From: Anadara kagoshimensis
Taxonomy: Eukaryota; Mollusca; Bivalvia; Arcoida; Arcidae
Reading direction: 5' to 3'
DNA length: 64,000 bases
Assembly: GCA_021292105.1 (NCBI GenBank)
Contig: CM037873.1
Span: forward strand, 16,348,551 to 16,412,550
In this document: positions 47,820 through 59,117 of the stretch, one piece after another
Layout of the letters: every line of letters starts with the position of its first letter
Position numbering within the stretch: the stretch's first letter is position 1
Translations under genes and position numbers: made by a program
The notes under the pieces: generated by a model
Seen by the model: only the letters and a program-made list of their open reading frames with translations
Database searches by the model: none
Told to the model about the DNA's origin: nothing

Positions 47820-49095
47820 ATAAAACCTTCAGCAAATTAAAAGCTAGTGTTTATCACCACCGAGCCAGTATCTATGCTGATGGATGTTTCCCCAATGATA
47901 TCACAAACTCAGTAGGCAATAAGTGTGTATTATTGTCAGAAATATGCTATTGTCTAAATTTACTGCAAGTTAAAATAGGTATGGCGGGATTGATGGGATT
48001 TTATCCTTAATACTAGTAGACCGTTTGGGTTTTTTAAAAAAATAAACGTCAAAATATTGTTGCACTTAAATAAAAAAAGCAATATTTTATGCGAGTTTTC
48101 AGGTTTTGGCTAATACACAGGTTTATTTTGCAGGCATTTGTCTTAGTAATATAATCTTTGTGCTCATTATGCTTAAATATAAAAAATGAGGGGGGGGGGT
48201 CCCGTCTTGAATAATTATTTTCATGTTCTCCTCGGAAGACTAACTTTTACGTACTTGTTTCTTAAAATATTTTTAAGAGCTTTACGAGTTTTCAAAAAAT
48301 TTGGTCCTCTTACGAAAAAATTGTCAATTTTTAAAAAAAATTATGAAAAACTTGCCACTGCACATATAACTGATGTTATATTTTAACGGCGCTAACACTA
48401 AGTGCTATGGTTAGCTCAGTGCGTAGCGAGTACGCTTTGTAACCTGTACGAAATGATATAAAGTCCTATTCGTTTTCTTTTTTAAAAATACTATTGTTAA
48501 ATTTAGCCGTTTGTAGAAATATCTGCTTTTAAAAATGATCATTTTCTTCTTTTAAATCAAAATTCCTACTAGCAGATCAAGCCATGTCATATTTTTATAC
48601 AATCAATACACATATACACATATCACCCGTGAATTCTTACTGAAGCATTATGCTAGTAATTATTTTTTGTTCTAGTCATATTTTAATCATATATACATGA
48701 AATATTAAGATTTTGGATGTTTAGGTTTGTTCAATATTCTTGGCTCTTCAAGAAAAACAAGTTTACAAAAAACGAAGCGCCTGTTGTTTATAGACTTGGT
48801 CTAATTATAGAGTTCGAAATCCTCGGATTTTTAAAAATGCATGTACATCATTATGTCATTCATCCGTTTTAGCAGGGGCAATGTAAAATGCGTCTATCAG
48901 ACCCGCCATACATTTTGAAAATTCTCAGATTTATTCCCATATACAAAGTAGTTCCTTAGCTAAATTTGGTAAATATATTATGGTCCTTTTAATTATTTTC
49001 TCAACACCTTGAGATACAAATGGTTTCATAATTTTGGTCCAAGCACTACTGATAAAGAATTGTGCTGTAAAATTAAAACTGGTATAATACATAAT
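47820..49095 (+). mobile_element. Decayed retrozyme copy split by a TIR insertion
   Basis: 47890-47975 matches 29560-29635 ('atcacaaactcagtaggcaa'). 48912-49095 matches 29650-29865. Between them lies an element of about 930 bp (47979-48911) with 10-bp ends gtatggcggg/cccgccatac. The hammerhead at 49043-49068 keeps the stem I 5' strand but has lost the 3' core and cleavage site through a deletion. Confidence 0.65.
48400..48470 (+). repeat. tRNA-like fragment inside the 47979 insertion
   Basis: 'ggttagctcagtgcgtagcg' resembles a tRNA A-box region. No B box or acceptor stem was found, so I treat it as a SINE remnant or chance. Confidence 0.25.
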
Positions 49096-49224
49096 TCTAT
49101 ACTATAAGTCAAATGTTACTTACTTGAACGGATGCCGGACAACGATATACTTTAAAATATCTACGATAATTTTCTACACCGAAGAAAGACAAGCTGCTTA
49201 CAAATAACTCCTGACACATGGACA

Positions 49225-49840
49225 TTGTAAACCTAGGCCTATTTAGGTTTTACTACCTTCATCACAATATTATTGAGTATGATGTCTCTGTATCGGAAAT
49301 TACCCTGGAAAGACGCCCCATCGTTCCATGTTCTTTTCATTCTCGATTGAGATAATACAAGTGGTGGATGTAGCTGAGATAAAGGTGCTTACCCTTTTGG
49401 AACATTTGTTCTCACTTCTCTGATAAAATTTTACATGTTTAACTTTATTTGCCAGATTCAATCATTTTCATAACCTCTCATCGAACATTGACGGGTATGT
49501 TTGTTCTTGATTGATACAAAAACTCCAGTATATTGAGTCAACTTCCATATTGTAACAATAAAACGAATAAAGTGATTTAGTGTTAAAATACTTTTAACAA
49601 CATTCATCGAGTCAGTCTAATTCACGGCCATTGCAATAATGTTTCATTATCGTATCATTTATTTGAACAAAATTCAATATAAATATTATTCTAAAATAAC
49701 ATGACAAATAACATCCAAGGTGCACCCAGTTTCACTTACCTGGTGGATGTTCGTGTGTTTAATTCAATTTAATTCAAAGTTTTTGTTTTTTGGATTGTGA
49801 TTTGATCATGGACCAGTATGTTTGTGTTTGATTGCGCATG
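49225..49840 (+). repeat. Two copies of dispersed repeat family R1
   Basis: Copies at about 49225-49560 and 49720-49840 share 'gcttaccctt' and 'cttacctggtggatgttcgt'-type text with 55060-55330 and 35335-35460. Confidence 0.6.
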
Positions 49841-51798
49841 TGTTGAATCGCACTCTGGAAAAAATGTGTACGATAACAATCATTTGAATTAGACAGATTC
49901 AAAGTAAAACTATAAAACTCATTTTATTTATTAGTGTATAATAAAAATAATAATAAACAATAAAATCTAGATAAAGAAACATGTAAAATTGTCGTCCAAA
50001 CTCCAATACTCTCTGAAATTAATGTTCAATTCACACTGGTATAATATGTAATTATATTGTTAGCACATCTCCCTTATTACGTGTAGAATTGAAATCTTTA
50101 AAACACTCCGTATAACAAATTACTCAGAGAAATATCTTCTGTTTGAAACCAAATTTTCTCTCATATAACAGATCTTTAAATATTGTATATTGTACCAAAT
50201 TAAGTATGATTGAATTCTCTCCCTCTTTTCCTTCGCCCAATCTACATATTTTATTTTTATATTTCACTGGATTGTTCATGTTACCTAATTTAAACTAATT
50301 TTCCTTTATTTGCACCTGAAAATTTCGTTTAAACTTTAATTGAACCTTTAATTTATGTTTTGAAACCCAAATCAGCCCTAAATTTCTCCTTTTTTTACTT
50401 TGAAAAATTCCTATGTTCGGAAAGATTTAATTCACCAATAACATAATTATTTGTCATATTTTCTCTCTAAATAACTAATTTAGTCAACGCACATGGTTCA
50501 TCTTTCATTTATTGCACCTTTCTATGCTTTTGCATAGATAATATTTTCTTAAACATTATGATGATGCCAGCACCATCTCAAATAAATTTAAAAAAACGTA
50601 TTACACTATACACATCGTTGACAGTTATTCTTTAGCAAATGTCATGTCCCACTATCTGCTTCTTGCTGTTACGACAGCCCTATATATACAACCAAATTTT
50701 GTCTAACCACACCCACTCCTCACTTTGTATACATCACACAGATTTACATATAATCAACTACTGAGTATCAACTATAAAAACAAAAACAAAACACGTGTAC
50801 ATTTGATTAAACAATGTCTATCATCTAACCATAGTAAAGTTTTAGCAATTTAATTCTATTCATATGTAATCGATACACAAAAAGAAAATGCACATTTTCA
50901 CACTAAAAGCCAACATTTTCTAATAAATCTATACACACCATTGAATAGAATTATCTCAATATATCTTTAAAGTTTTTTAAATCGAGCAACCCTACCTAGC
51001 AGGTCTGAGAAAGAGAACTAAAATGCACAAACATAATAAGATGGCATAAATTGTTTTGTTACACAACCAGCTGAATTGCCAATTATAAACTCAATTCACA
51101 TTTTACGTAGATCATATAGAAACACATCAATATAGAATTCAATGTCATATGATAAACTTCACATTGTATTTACAATGCTAACTGATCTCCTACAAAAACT
51201 CTGTTTAAAATTCATTCGTTCTTAGATTATGACGCAATGTGCGTTGATAATAAGAATCACGCGTCTTTTAAGTTGTACAAAATGACGCATGAAAACGTTT
51301 TCTATGGCGTCTAATAGTTAAATTATATCCGGATGACAATTAGTATTTTTGCGGTTGTATGGTAATTAGTCTCTTTTATCTTAAAGAATGATTAAAATGT
51401 TTAGTAAATTATAATCAACATTGAATTTGCCACACACTTTTATGTTTCTTTGACTGGTACAAAACTACGATGTCTGTAGATTTGGTGGATCGACTCCTCC
51501 TGGTTTTTGATTTACAGACGATAAAGATAATTTCAGTGCTTGAAAGAGTATTTATTTTACCATAACCTTAAATGTTATTTCGGAGTTATTTTTAAAAGAT
51601 ATTGTCAATATAAGATTCGACGGACATTTTAATCCTGGTTTATCAACTGCGTCGCAGTTCATCAGATTTATTTCCTAGTTTTAAGACCTGGTTCATTACT
51701 TGATGTACCAGGAAAAATTACAATCAATTTGAAAATAAATGCGACTAATTTTCCGAACCGAATTAAAGTTTCGGAAGTGCGTACATGTGACACATAGA
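49841..51798. other. Intergenic and 3' UTR of the nSTAND-like gene
   Basis: AT-rich with many short A/T runs. No gene on either strand. The part from about 51200 to 51798 may be 3' UTR of the minus-strand gene that follows. Confidence 0.4.
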
Positions 51799-54700
51799 TC
51801 AAGATAAGTCAGTTTTATCGAGAAGACTCATGATATATTTGCCTTCTTGAATATACTTGTTCATATGTCGTGCCAAGTAGCGACGAATTTCTTGCTTCAT
51901 TGTGTAGTCCAATATTTTCAAATTATCTTTCAAAAGGAGTTTTAGACTTTTCAAGTCACCGCGTTGTGCAAATCCCAATATGATATCTTTCACACTATTC
52001 ACTGACTTGTCCTTGCCAATTGTTCCATTATCACCAGAATTTAATGAACTGTTTTTTGTTTTTGTTTCATCATCTGGTTTTAAGGCTTCCGAATCTGGAT
52101 TTCCAATATCGATGATATTTTCTTTTCCAAATATATCCATGTAATTTTTCAACAAATCAACATATTCGTCAAAAACTTCGTGCGTTGTTGTAATAATTAC
52201 TTTTGTGTTCCATTCGGTTATACAACTTAAAAGAACGTCCAGCTGTGGCATCCATTCTTCAAACTTGTGGCGGCTTTCTATGAATCTTCCAAATATATCT
52301 TCAATAAACAACAATTGTTCCTTGTAAAAATCTACTACCTCGATGAAATCCTGGACAGATCCTATGGAGTATTTACTTTCAAACTTCTGGGACATGCTGG
52401 CAAACAATCTCTTACCAAATAAGGTTTTTCGACTAATATTTTGCCTTCGTATAATCACAATATTGCTTCTATCGAGTAGGGATAAAGCGCGCTGGTAATC
52501 CAACTCTTCATCGGCATTTACCTTGGTCCCATTATGTTTTTTAATTATAGAGTTTGTCGAATCTGTAAAATAAGAAAAATGAATGGTTACCAACTGTACA
52601 TTGCTTTTCCATAAACGTATCGTAAATACACTGCTTGTTTTAAAATATTAACTGTTAAGCAATACATGTATCCATGTTCAATCTAACAGTTTGCAATTGG
52701 AGCCCACCTTAGATATAGCTTTGAATTTAACACCAGGTTTTTCAACTATAACAAAAAAAAATCATTTTTTCATTGATGTTTTGAATATTCATTAAAACAG
52801 TTCACTCTAGCAGTATGACTTGATATGTCGTCATACAAACTTAATAACATGTTGAGTAATTTGCAATCAAGCAACTGCTTTTGAATCGTTTAAAGGGTGG
52901 TAAATGCTAAACCTTTAGTTTGCCTCATGTAGATAGATATTTCTATTCGACAAAAGATAACTTAGTTACAAGAAAAATTTAAAGGAGATTTCCAAACATT
53001 TTGGTTGGTACTGTAGATGTGCTCTTCCGCGTAAGTGAGGAACTTTATAATGTAATTACTTACGAATTATAGATTGTCTTCTTTTTTCATGACCTGCAAT
53101 GCGAAAGTACGTTAATTGGGGTCTACTAAGCAAAACTACAAATAAGCTTATTTATTGATGATTGCGTTTCTTTAATTAGAAAAGGCGGCCGTGGTGCTAT
53201 AACTTTAACTGTCATGAAAATGAAATTAAACAAGATTGGTTCACATAACAATTTGTTCCTCGTCGTTGAAATTAAGTGGATAAAGTATAACAAAAGAAGA
53301 TGCTTTCTGTTAAAATTGTATGGAAATTGCGTACACAAGATGTTTCGATGTTAAATAATACTAAACATGGTCCAAGTCCCATAACTCCTATCAAAATTGA
53401 CAATCAATACAGATATAGTACACATATTCACACCATAGCAATAAATCCTATTAAATATCAACTCAACCAGAAACATACTACACCAGAAACATACTACTCA
53501 TACTGATCAATACTCAGGGTACAAGGCCCAAGGCATGTACAACTGGTTTATTCAGTATTCAGTGTGCTCTTGATCCCTTTGGTGTTTTCAAATTATGTGC
53601 TTTCCAGCTTTGAATGATTCATACCTAAAACTATTGTGTTTTCTTTTCCAGATTGCAGGTTCACCTTGGCACCAACGGTTCCCCTCAGATCAACATAAGA
53701 TGCTGATTTAGCAATCTTCTTGTTTACATTATCTTCATATGCAAAAGAAATATATTTTTCAAAGTCCTTAGTGTTTATTTAAACAACAACTCATTTTATC
53801 TTTTTTTCCTTTCAACACCTAGAAAACATTTGGTTTCACAATTTTGATACAAGCACTACTAATGAGCAATTGTGTTCTCCTGAAACGGCCGTCTAGTGTG
53901 TAGTGTACAGTTAATACTGGCATTATATATGTACTTTTTCATGTGCAGTTGCAATACATGCTCATATAACGACATGACCCGCAAATTGTGGACAATCCTT
54001 TGCTGTTTTAATGAAAACCTCAACAACTGTGTATACTCCCTCATGCAAAGTATTTTCTTATTACATTTAATATTAAATATATTTTTGTCCATTGGTTATT
54101 TTTTCAACCCCTTAAAATTTTGGTTTCAAAATTTTGGCCCAAGCACTATTGATTAGGAATTGTATTCTAGCTTCTGCTGTAAAATTAAAATTAGTATAAT
54201 TTGTAATTTGATAAATGATGTCAAACACATAAATTTTACTTGTTATACAATTAAAAATGGTCTTTGTCCATGAAATTTTGACAATTTTCCCCTTAGACGC
54301 AGCGGAGTAATGGAGTTTTACACCAGAGTCAATATTCGTCTTTAGGTTAGCTTTTCAACATCTTGTAAAAAGAATTTGGTCCAAGCACTACTGATGAGAA
54401 AATGTATTCAGAAACGACCGTCTAGTGCTGTAAAATTAACACTGGTACAATATGTAATGACAACGAATATTACCTGATTGCTGTACTATTGTTTCGTTGC
54501 CGTCGTCAAACACAGAATATTCACATGCACCTTCCGTATCTGCCGTTAAATAGCCACTGCTTAAGGATAGTTCAGAAACATTTCTACTACCTGTGAACAT
54601 AATAAAGTCTTATTTAAATTATTTTTAATTATTTTATCTTTTTAATTGGGTTTTAACTATCGATCTCAAAACAGAATAATGAGAAAATACAGTAATTATA

Positions 54701-56632
54701 ATAAAATTTAAAGTAGTGTTACCAGTAGTAATATCTAGGTTTATCTTGTTTTGTTTTTAATGTACCTCGTATCATCTAGATTCAAGCTACTATCGTAAAG
54801 TACATACATTGTATTTGTAAGCTTCAGAAATTACTCCAGTGATTCCGACTAATAAATTTCGACTAACACAGTACAGACACGTGGAAGGTTGTGGCACTAA
54901 CGTTTTCAAACATATTATTCCAAGTATAACACAATTTTGAGAATGTTCACCATTTTTAGGTTGATAAAATTTTACTATATATTTTTGTTACATATTTTTT
55001 CATAGATTTGGAATAGATAGCTATCATTTTTTTAAAGCCGTCAAAAGGTTTACTGTAATACTGTTGATAAGTATGAAGTCTCTGTATCAAAAATTTATTT
55101 GAATAAATTTCACGTCTCATAGATCGATGTTCGTTTAATTTCCAATTTTAATTATACATGTGGCGGATGTAGCTATAGCTAAACAGGAAATGTTTACCCT
55201 TTTGGAGCACCCGACCTTACTTCCATGGTGGAAGTTCATGTGTTTAACCTAATTTGCCAGCTTCAATATTTTTTCTTTGCTTTGAGAATATGATTTTGGC
55301 ATGGATCGGTATGTTTGTCTTTGATTGGTACAAATTACAAACGTAAAGATTGCCTAATGATTGTGTATTGTTTTAAGCGACATCAATAATAATAGGTAAT
55401 TACAACCAATTACCTTTTTATAAATCTCCAGGATTTACCTCAAATAAATAACCCAATTCATGTGATGTGGGATTCGTGAGTTTATGGTGATGTATTGAGT
55501 GCAAGAGTCATTGCATTAGTCAAAAATGTCGCAGAATAACGACACCATTTAATTTTTAGACTTGTAGTGGACCCATAAGTACGGCCTTACAACAAGGATT
55601 TTTTTCGTTTAAAAGAAATGTCGTTACCTCTGGATCAACGCGGTTTCTAGACGGCAACTAAGATATACAGAACAAATATATTTAAAATTGTAGTTTAAAC
55701 ACCATCAAACAAATACCTAAAACCATCAATAATAAATACCTTTAAACAGTACAAAGCTAAAAAAAACACCCCCCCAAAAAAGAAATTCTTTCAAGAGTCC
55801 ACTGATTATGAAATCCTAACATTTCCAAAGAATTACATATGATGAAATGTTACCGAATTTCTGTTTACTTGGGTTACATTCCGACAATGAAGACGTCTGT
55901 GTTTCTGTTCTGTTTGCTCTCGTGTCTGTTACTGATGTAGATTTGATATTAGAACTGGCTGATAAAAGAAAAGGTATGCAATGTTATCAATCAATATGGA
56001 TATGTTTACAAACAGCAAAGTTCTGCCTAACAACTAAATCAAATTAAAACATTTCTCGCCTAACCTTACCTTCGATCAGAAGAGGATCGAATATGATGTT
56101 TGACCTTGTTCGGTTTTGATTATAAATATTTTTGTTTTACTCTGATTTTGAAGATCATTACAAACTCTGGTACTTACGTTTGAACTCGGTAAAACAAGTC
56201 GCCCTGTAATGAAGAAATCACCATATGCGTCTTGACCATTCAAGTAACGTATAAATAGGAGTTTTCTGAAGAGGACGTGAAGAATTGTGCGAGATTTTCC
56301 TTCTAACAATGCCAAATCTTGCCGAATCGTGGAGAAAATTCTGATTTGTCCATTTATAGTGGATGATAATAAACGTTGCAATTTTGTTTTAAATATTTAT
56401 GTCTTTTGTTTATTTTTGCAACCCCTTAGAATTGTTTCACAATATTGGTTCACACACTACTATTGAGAAATTGTATGCCGAAATATTCTAGTGCTGTTTT
56501 AACACTGGTATAAAATTAATTTCCTACAATTGACTTTATTGAAGTATTTTTAATTTATAAAAAACACACCTTGTTTTATTTCTTGTGGCTCGAAAACTTT
56601 CCTCAGCTTCTTAACTCTCTCACCGCAGCGCC
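51799..56632 (-). CDS. 3' portion of a gene ending in a degenerate nSTAND-like NTPase domain
   Basis: Six exons are supported in transcript order: 56632-56570, 55958-55854, 54590-54474, 53732-53625, 53093-53064 (30 nt) and 52562-51799. All have GT-AG borders, start and end in phase 1, and the internal ones are multiples of three; together they encode about 394 residues. The first exon is basic (GERVKKLRKVF), as after a membrane segment. Exons two to five are Ser/Thr-rich linker. The last exon resembles the nSTAND3 family: beta-1 SNIVIIRR, a Walker A position reduced to RRQNISRKT, Walker B-like QLLFIEDIFGRF, and KVIITTTHEVF where nSTAND3 proteins usually keep an Arg. Loss of the P-loop glycines predicts a non-hydrolysing pseudo-NTPase. 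The 5' end (possibly a receptor ectodomain) was not found and may lie beyond 64000. Family assignment is inference; splicing of the small exons is moderately certain. Confidence 0.65.
52563..53063. other. Intron of the nSTAND-like gene
   Basis: No feature beyond AT-rich intron sequence. Confidence 0.4.
53064..53093 (-). CDS. 30-nt microexon of the nSTAND-like gene
   Basis: Acceptor 'ctttcgcattgcag' and a consensus donor 'gtaagtaatt' bound 30 nt reading GHEKRRQSII in the phase required by both neighbours. Length and symmetric phase make it skippable. Needs transcript support. Confidence 0.5.
53790..54460 (+). mobile_element. Cluster of three decayed retrozyme copies in an intron
   Basis: Hammerhead remnants lie at 53853-53899, 54143-54180 and 54385-54428, about 290 and 242 bp apart, all antisense to the host gene. 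The third keeps CTGATGA, GAAAC, the GTC site and a perfect stem I, but stem II pairing is lost. The first has CTAATGA in place of CTGATGA. The second lost its 3' core. The bodies share 'actccctcatgcaaagtatt' and 'ttttggcccaagcac'-type text with 29670-29785. All three are probably inactive. Confidence 0.7.
55060..55330 (+). repeat. Dispersed repeat family R1, long copy
   Basis: One of the fullest copies, from 'aagtatgaagtctctgtatc' through 'cttttggagcacccgacctt' to 'catggatcggtatgtttgtc'. It lies in an intron of the nSTAND-like gene. Confidence 0.65.
56410..56520 (+). mobile_element. Retrozyme 3' remnant
   Basis: Stem I halves 'cacta' (56455) and 'tagtgc' (56489) survive around a mutated core (ctattga, cgaaat), followed by 'taacactggtataaaatt', the usual downstream text. 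Confidence 0.55.
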
Positions 56633-56734
56633 CTTAAATGAATATCGAAAAAAGTATTAATGTAATAATGCATCATTATAGATAAGACAATCGCTATTGA
56701 TCTTTCTTTAGGACATGTGGTCAATATAATGGCA

Positions 56735-56960
56735 TAAATACGTTTACCCAGGGATATTGTCAGCCTAGGCTTATGAAGGTCTTTAAAGTTTAAAGGCCGT
56801 TTTTATCACAGTATTGCTAATAAGTTTGATGTCTCTGTGTCCAGGATTGCCCTGGACATATGTTCAATGTTCCTTTCACACAATTTTTATTACACACGTG
56901 GTGGGTGAAGCTAGCTAAACAGGAAGTAATTAAATTTTCGGAGTTTGTTTGTTTTTGTTT
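56735..56960 (+). repeat. Dispersed repeat family R1
   Basis: 'cagcctaggcttatgaaggt' and 'gaagctagctaaacaggaag' match the family. It ends about 140 bp before the ORF1-like frame. Confidence 0.6.
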
Positions 56961-57103
56961 ATTCATGCAAAGAAATAGATATATATTATATAGTTTAGAG
57001 TTGATATCTCGCCCTATCCTGTCCCACTTATAACCCCTGGAATAATTGGCATTTAAATTACATTTCAAATACACATAAATACATATAAGGTTCGGGGAAG
57101 GGG

Positions 57104-57829
57104 ATGTTGCGGGAATGGGACATCATGTGGACAATCCAAAGGGTTTTTTCCCCTTTTTTGCATGCTACTATATTTTGCGATTATACCAAAAAAGAAAACG
57201 TGTTACAAACATATAAAACAAAGAAAGATAACGGGTCAAAATTTTCATTTCACCTTACACCACAATCACCAACAGAAGTATTAGAACGACGTCGAATGTT
57301 GTACGATCTACAAAAAACCTATAACGAACAGAATGTAAAAACGCGTGTTCTTGGTAACAAGCTTGTTTTTGAAAATGGGTCCGTATACAGAGATAAGGTC
57401 AAAACACCAAAAGCTGAACAGATATTGAACACGGAAGAACCGGAACGACAGCTGTTGGAAAAAATTCCATGTATAACAGCAAAACCGATTATTGACGCAG
57501 GAAACGAGTTCTGGGGCAGCGGTACTAAAGTGTCATGTTTCAATGACATTAGGAATTTCAGCAAAATGATCTTGCAAAATCCTGTAAACGCGAGTGCGAC
57601 ACACAATATTGTAGTGTACAGATTTTACGACCAGAGTGGACAATTACACGAAGGATTTGATGATGATGGAGAGATCGGAGCAGGACGACAATTAATAAAT
57701 CATATGAGACAATATACAATGGACAACTTTGCGGCAGTAATTACCCGAAAGGCTAGCCACAGGAGGTTAGGTCCAAAGCGTTTTGCTTACATGCAAGACA
57801 TCGTCCAAAATCTGATAACACAACTATAG
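57104..57829 (+). CDS. LINE ORF1p-like protein fused to an IMPACT/UPF0029-type domain (241 aa)
   Basis: Residues about 20-110 follow the ORF1p RRM/C-terminal-domain pattern of L1-like elements: HATIFCDYTKKENVLQ, then FSFHLTPQSPTEVLERRRML, then NKLVFENGSVYRDKV. Residues about 145-240 match the IMPACT/YigZ (UPF0029) fold: SATHNIVVYRFYD, GFDDDGEIGAGRQL, and LGPKRFAYMQDIV, in the order and spacing of the family. ORF1p is a nucleic-acid chaperone in known LINEs. IMPACT domains in cellular proteins bind GCN1; the function here is unknown. The ATG at 57104 is the first available, but no N-terminal coiled coil precedes it, so the protein is probably 5'-truncated. It lies 1.3 kb upstream of an ORF2 on the same strand. 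Whether they form one element is unproven. Confidence 0.7.
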   Translation: MLREWDIMWTIQRVFSPFLHATIFCDYTKKENVLQTYKTKKDNGSKFSFHLTPQSPTEVLERRRMLYDLQKTYNEQNVKTRVLGNKLVFENGSVYRDKVKTPKAEQILNTEEPERQLLEKIPCITAKPIIDAGNEFWGSGTKVSCFNDIRNFSKMILQNPVNASATHNIVVYRFYDQSGQLHEGFDDDGEIGAGRQLINHMRQYTMDNFAAVITRKASHRRLGPKRFAYMQDIVQNLITQL

Positions 57830-57915
57830 ACACAATGATACACAGTATTCACAAATTGAAACTTTGTACTACTTATGTAAAAATATATATTTATACTTAT
57901 TTATGATGCTTTAAA

Positions 57916-57987
<72 letters not shown>

Positions 57988-58255
57988 CTATCTTTACCCT
58001 TCTTCTGGGTTCTTGTACTGTGTCTATGCGCGTTTTTTTTTCTCTCATATAAAGGTGTATTATACTTTTTAGAACTATTATGCTATTATTTGTATTCTGT
58101 AATACACTTATGATGTACAATGTTTAGTAATAATACATGTATCTGAGTTGATCATAACAGTACAAGTGTACTTATAATCCCGGAAAATACATTGCATGGA
58201 CACTAATTAAGTGCAAGCGCTATTATACATTATTTTGTATATTCCTTATATACTT

Positions 58256-58600
58256 TTTTTCCCTCTTCATATGCAACTATCAATTTATCTATCATAATTG
58301 TTATGTGCTACTTTTGTACTATTTTGTAAATATTCAAAATTTGCACATACAAAAGATAGTACTACACTAAAAAGGATAGAGTAATATCGGCCCGAAATGC
58401 GCGCGCACATGTACGTTGCGGTTTTTTAATATTGTTTTTTTTCCCTCTTCATATACAAATATCAATTTATCTATCATAATTGTTATGTGCTACTTTTGTA
58501 CTATTTTGTAAATATTCAAAATTTGCACATACAAAAGATAGTACTACACAAAAAAGGATAGAGTAATATCGGCCCGAAATGCGCGTACACATACACATAC
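58256..58600. repeat. 182-bp tandem duplication
   Basis: The copies start with 'ccctcttcata' at 58261 and 58443 and run through 'gtaatatcggcccgaaatgc'. They are nearly identical. Each contains the inverted pair 'gtgctacttttgt' / 'acaaaagatagtac'. Confidence 0.85.
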
Positions 58601-58915
58601 GCGCACTCACACACATACACTCGCGCACACAAGTGTATGTATATAGGTATATGTATACATTTATTGTTTTCTTGAAGTACGAGTATATCATAATAGGTTA
58701 TATAATAAGTAATACTTACTGTAATACTTGTATCAAGTATTCACTGATTTACCCTTTGTTATGTTATCCTTGCGGCCGAAATGACATGATTTTGTTAGTA
58801 TAGATATTTTACTTGTATATAAGCACACTATCAAATACTTAATGTATCCCGTTATTCTAGGGAAAGGCGCCTGTATTAGCAACACCTTATTGTTAATACA
58901 ATTCTTCCACTTCCA

Positions 58916-58918
<3 letters not shown>

Positions 58919-58979
<61 letters not shown>
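58919..58979. repeat. (CT)n microsatellite
   Basis: About 30 CT units, 140 bp before ORF2. Confidence 0.95.
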
Positions 58980-58984
<5 letters not shown>

Positions 58985-59117
58985 AATGCAAGCAAACATG
59001 AATAGTCAAATACGTAGTTGTATTTTTGTAAATAAGTTATCTTTCATACTGCATGTAGAATATATGTATAAGTTTTTGTTATATATTACAACGCATTGTT
59101 ATTATATCATTTAAATC

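Larger units (their letters stand above)
57830..59117. other. Spacer between ORF1-like frame and LINE ORF2
   Basis: Contains a (TA)n tract at about 57919-57985, a 182-bp tandem duplication (next entry) and a (CT)n tract at about 58920-58979. No gene. Confidence 0.6.

Noticed and set aside
49043-49070. Second active hammerhead
   Set aside because: The 3' core, cleavage triplet and most of stem II are deleted; only a relic.
54385-54428. Second active hammerhead
   Set aside because: Core bases and stem I are kept, but three of five stem II pairs are mismatched, so activity is unlikely.
55847-56047. Plus-strand small protein (MLPNFCLLGL...)
   Set aside because: It is the complement of a well-bounded minus-strand exon (55854-55958) of the nSTAND-like gene.
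56076-56381. Further minus-strand exons of the nSTAND-like gene (for example 56186-56211)
   Set aside because: Plausible donors exist (gtaagtacc, gtaaggtt), but phases do not match the phase-1 chain and the acceptors are weak.
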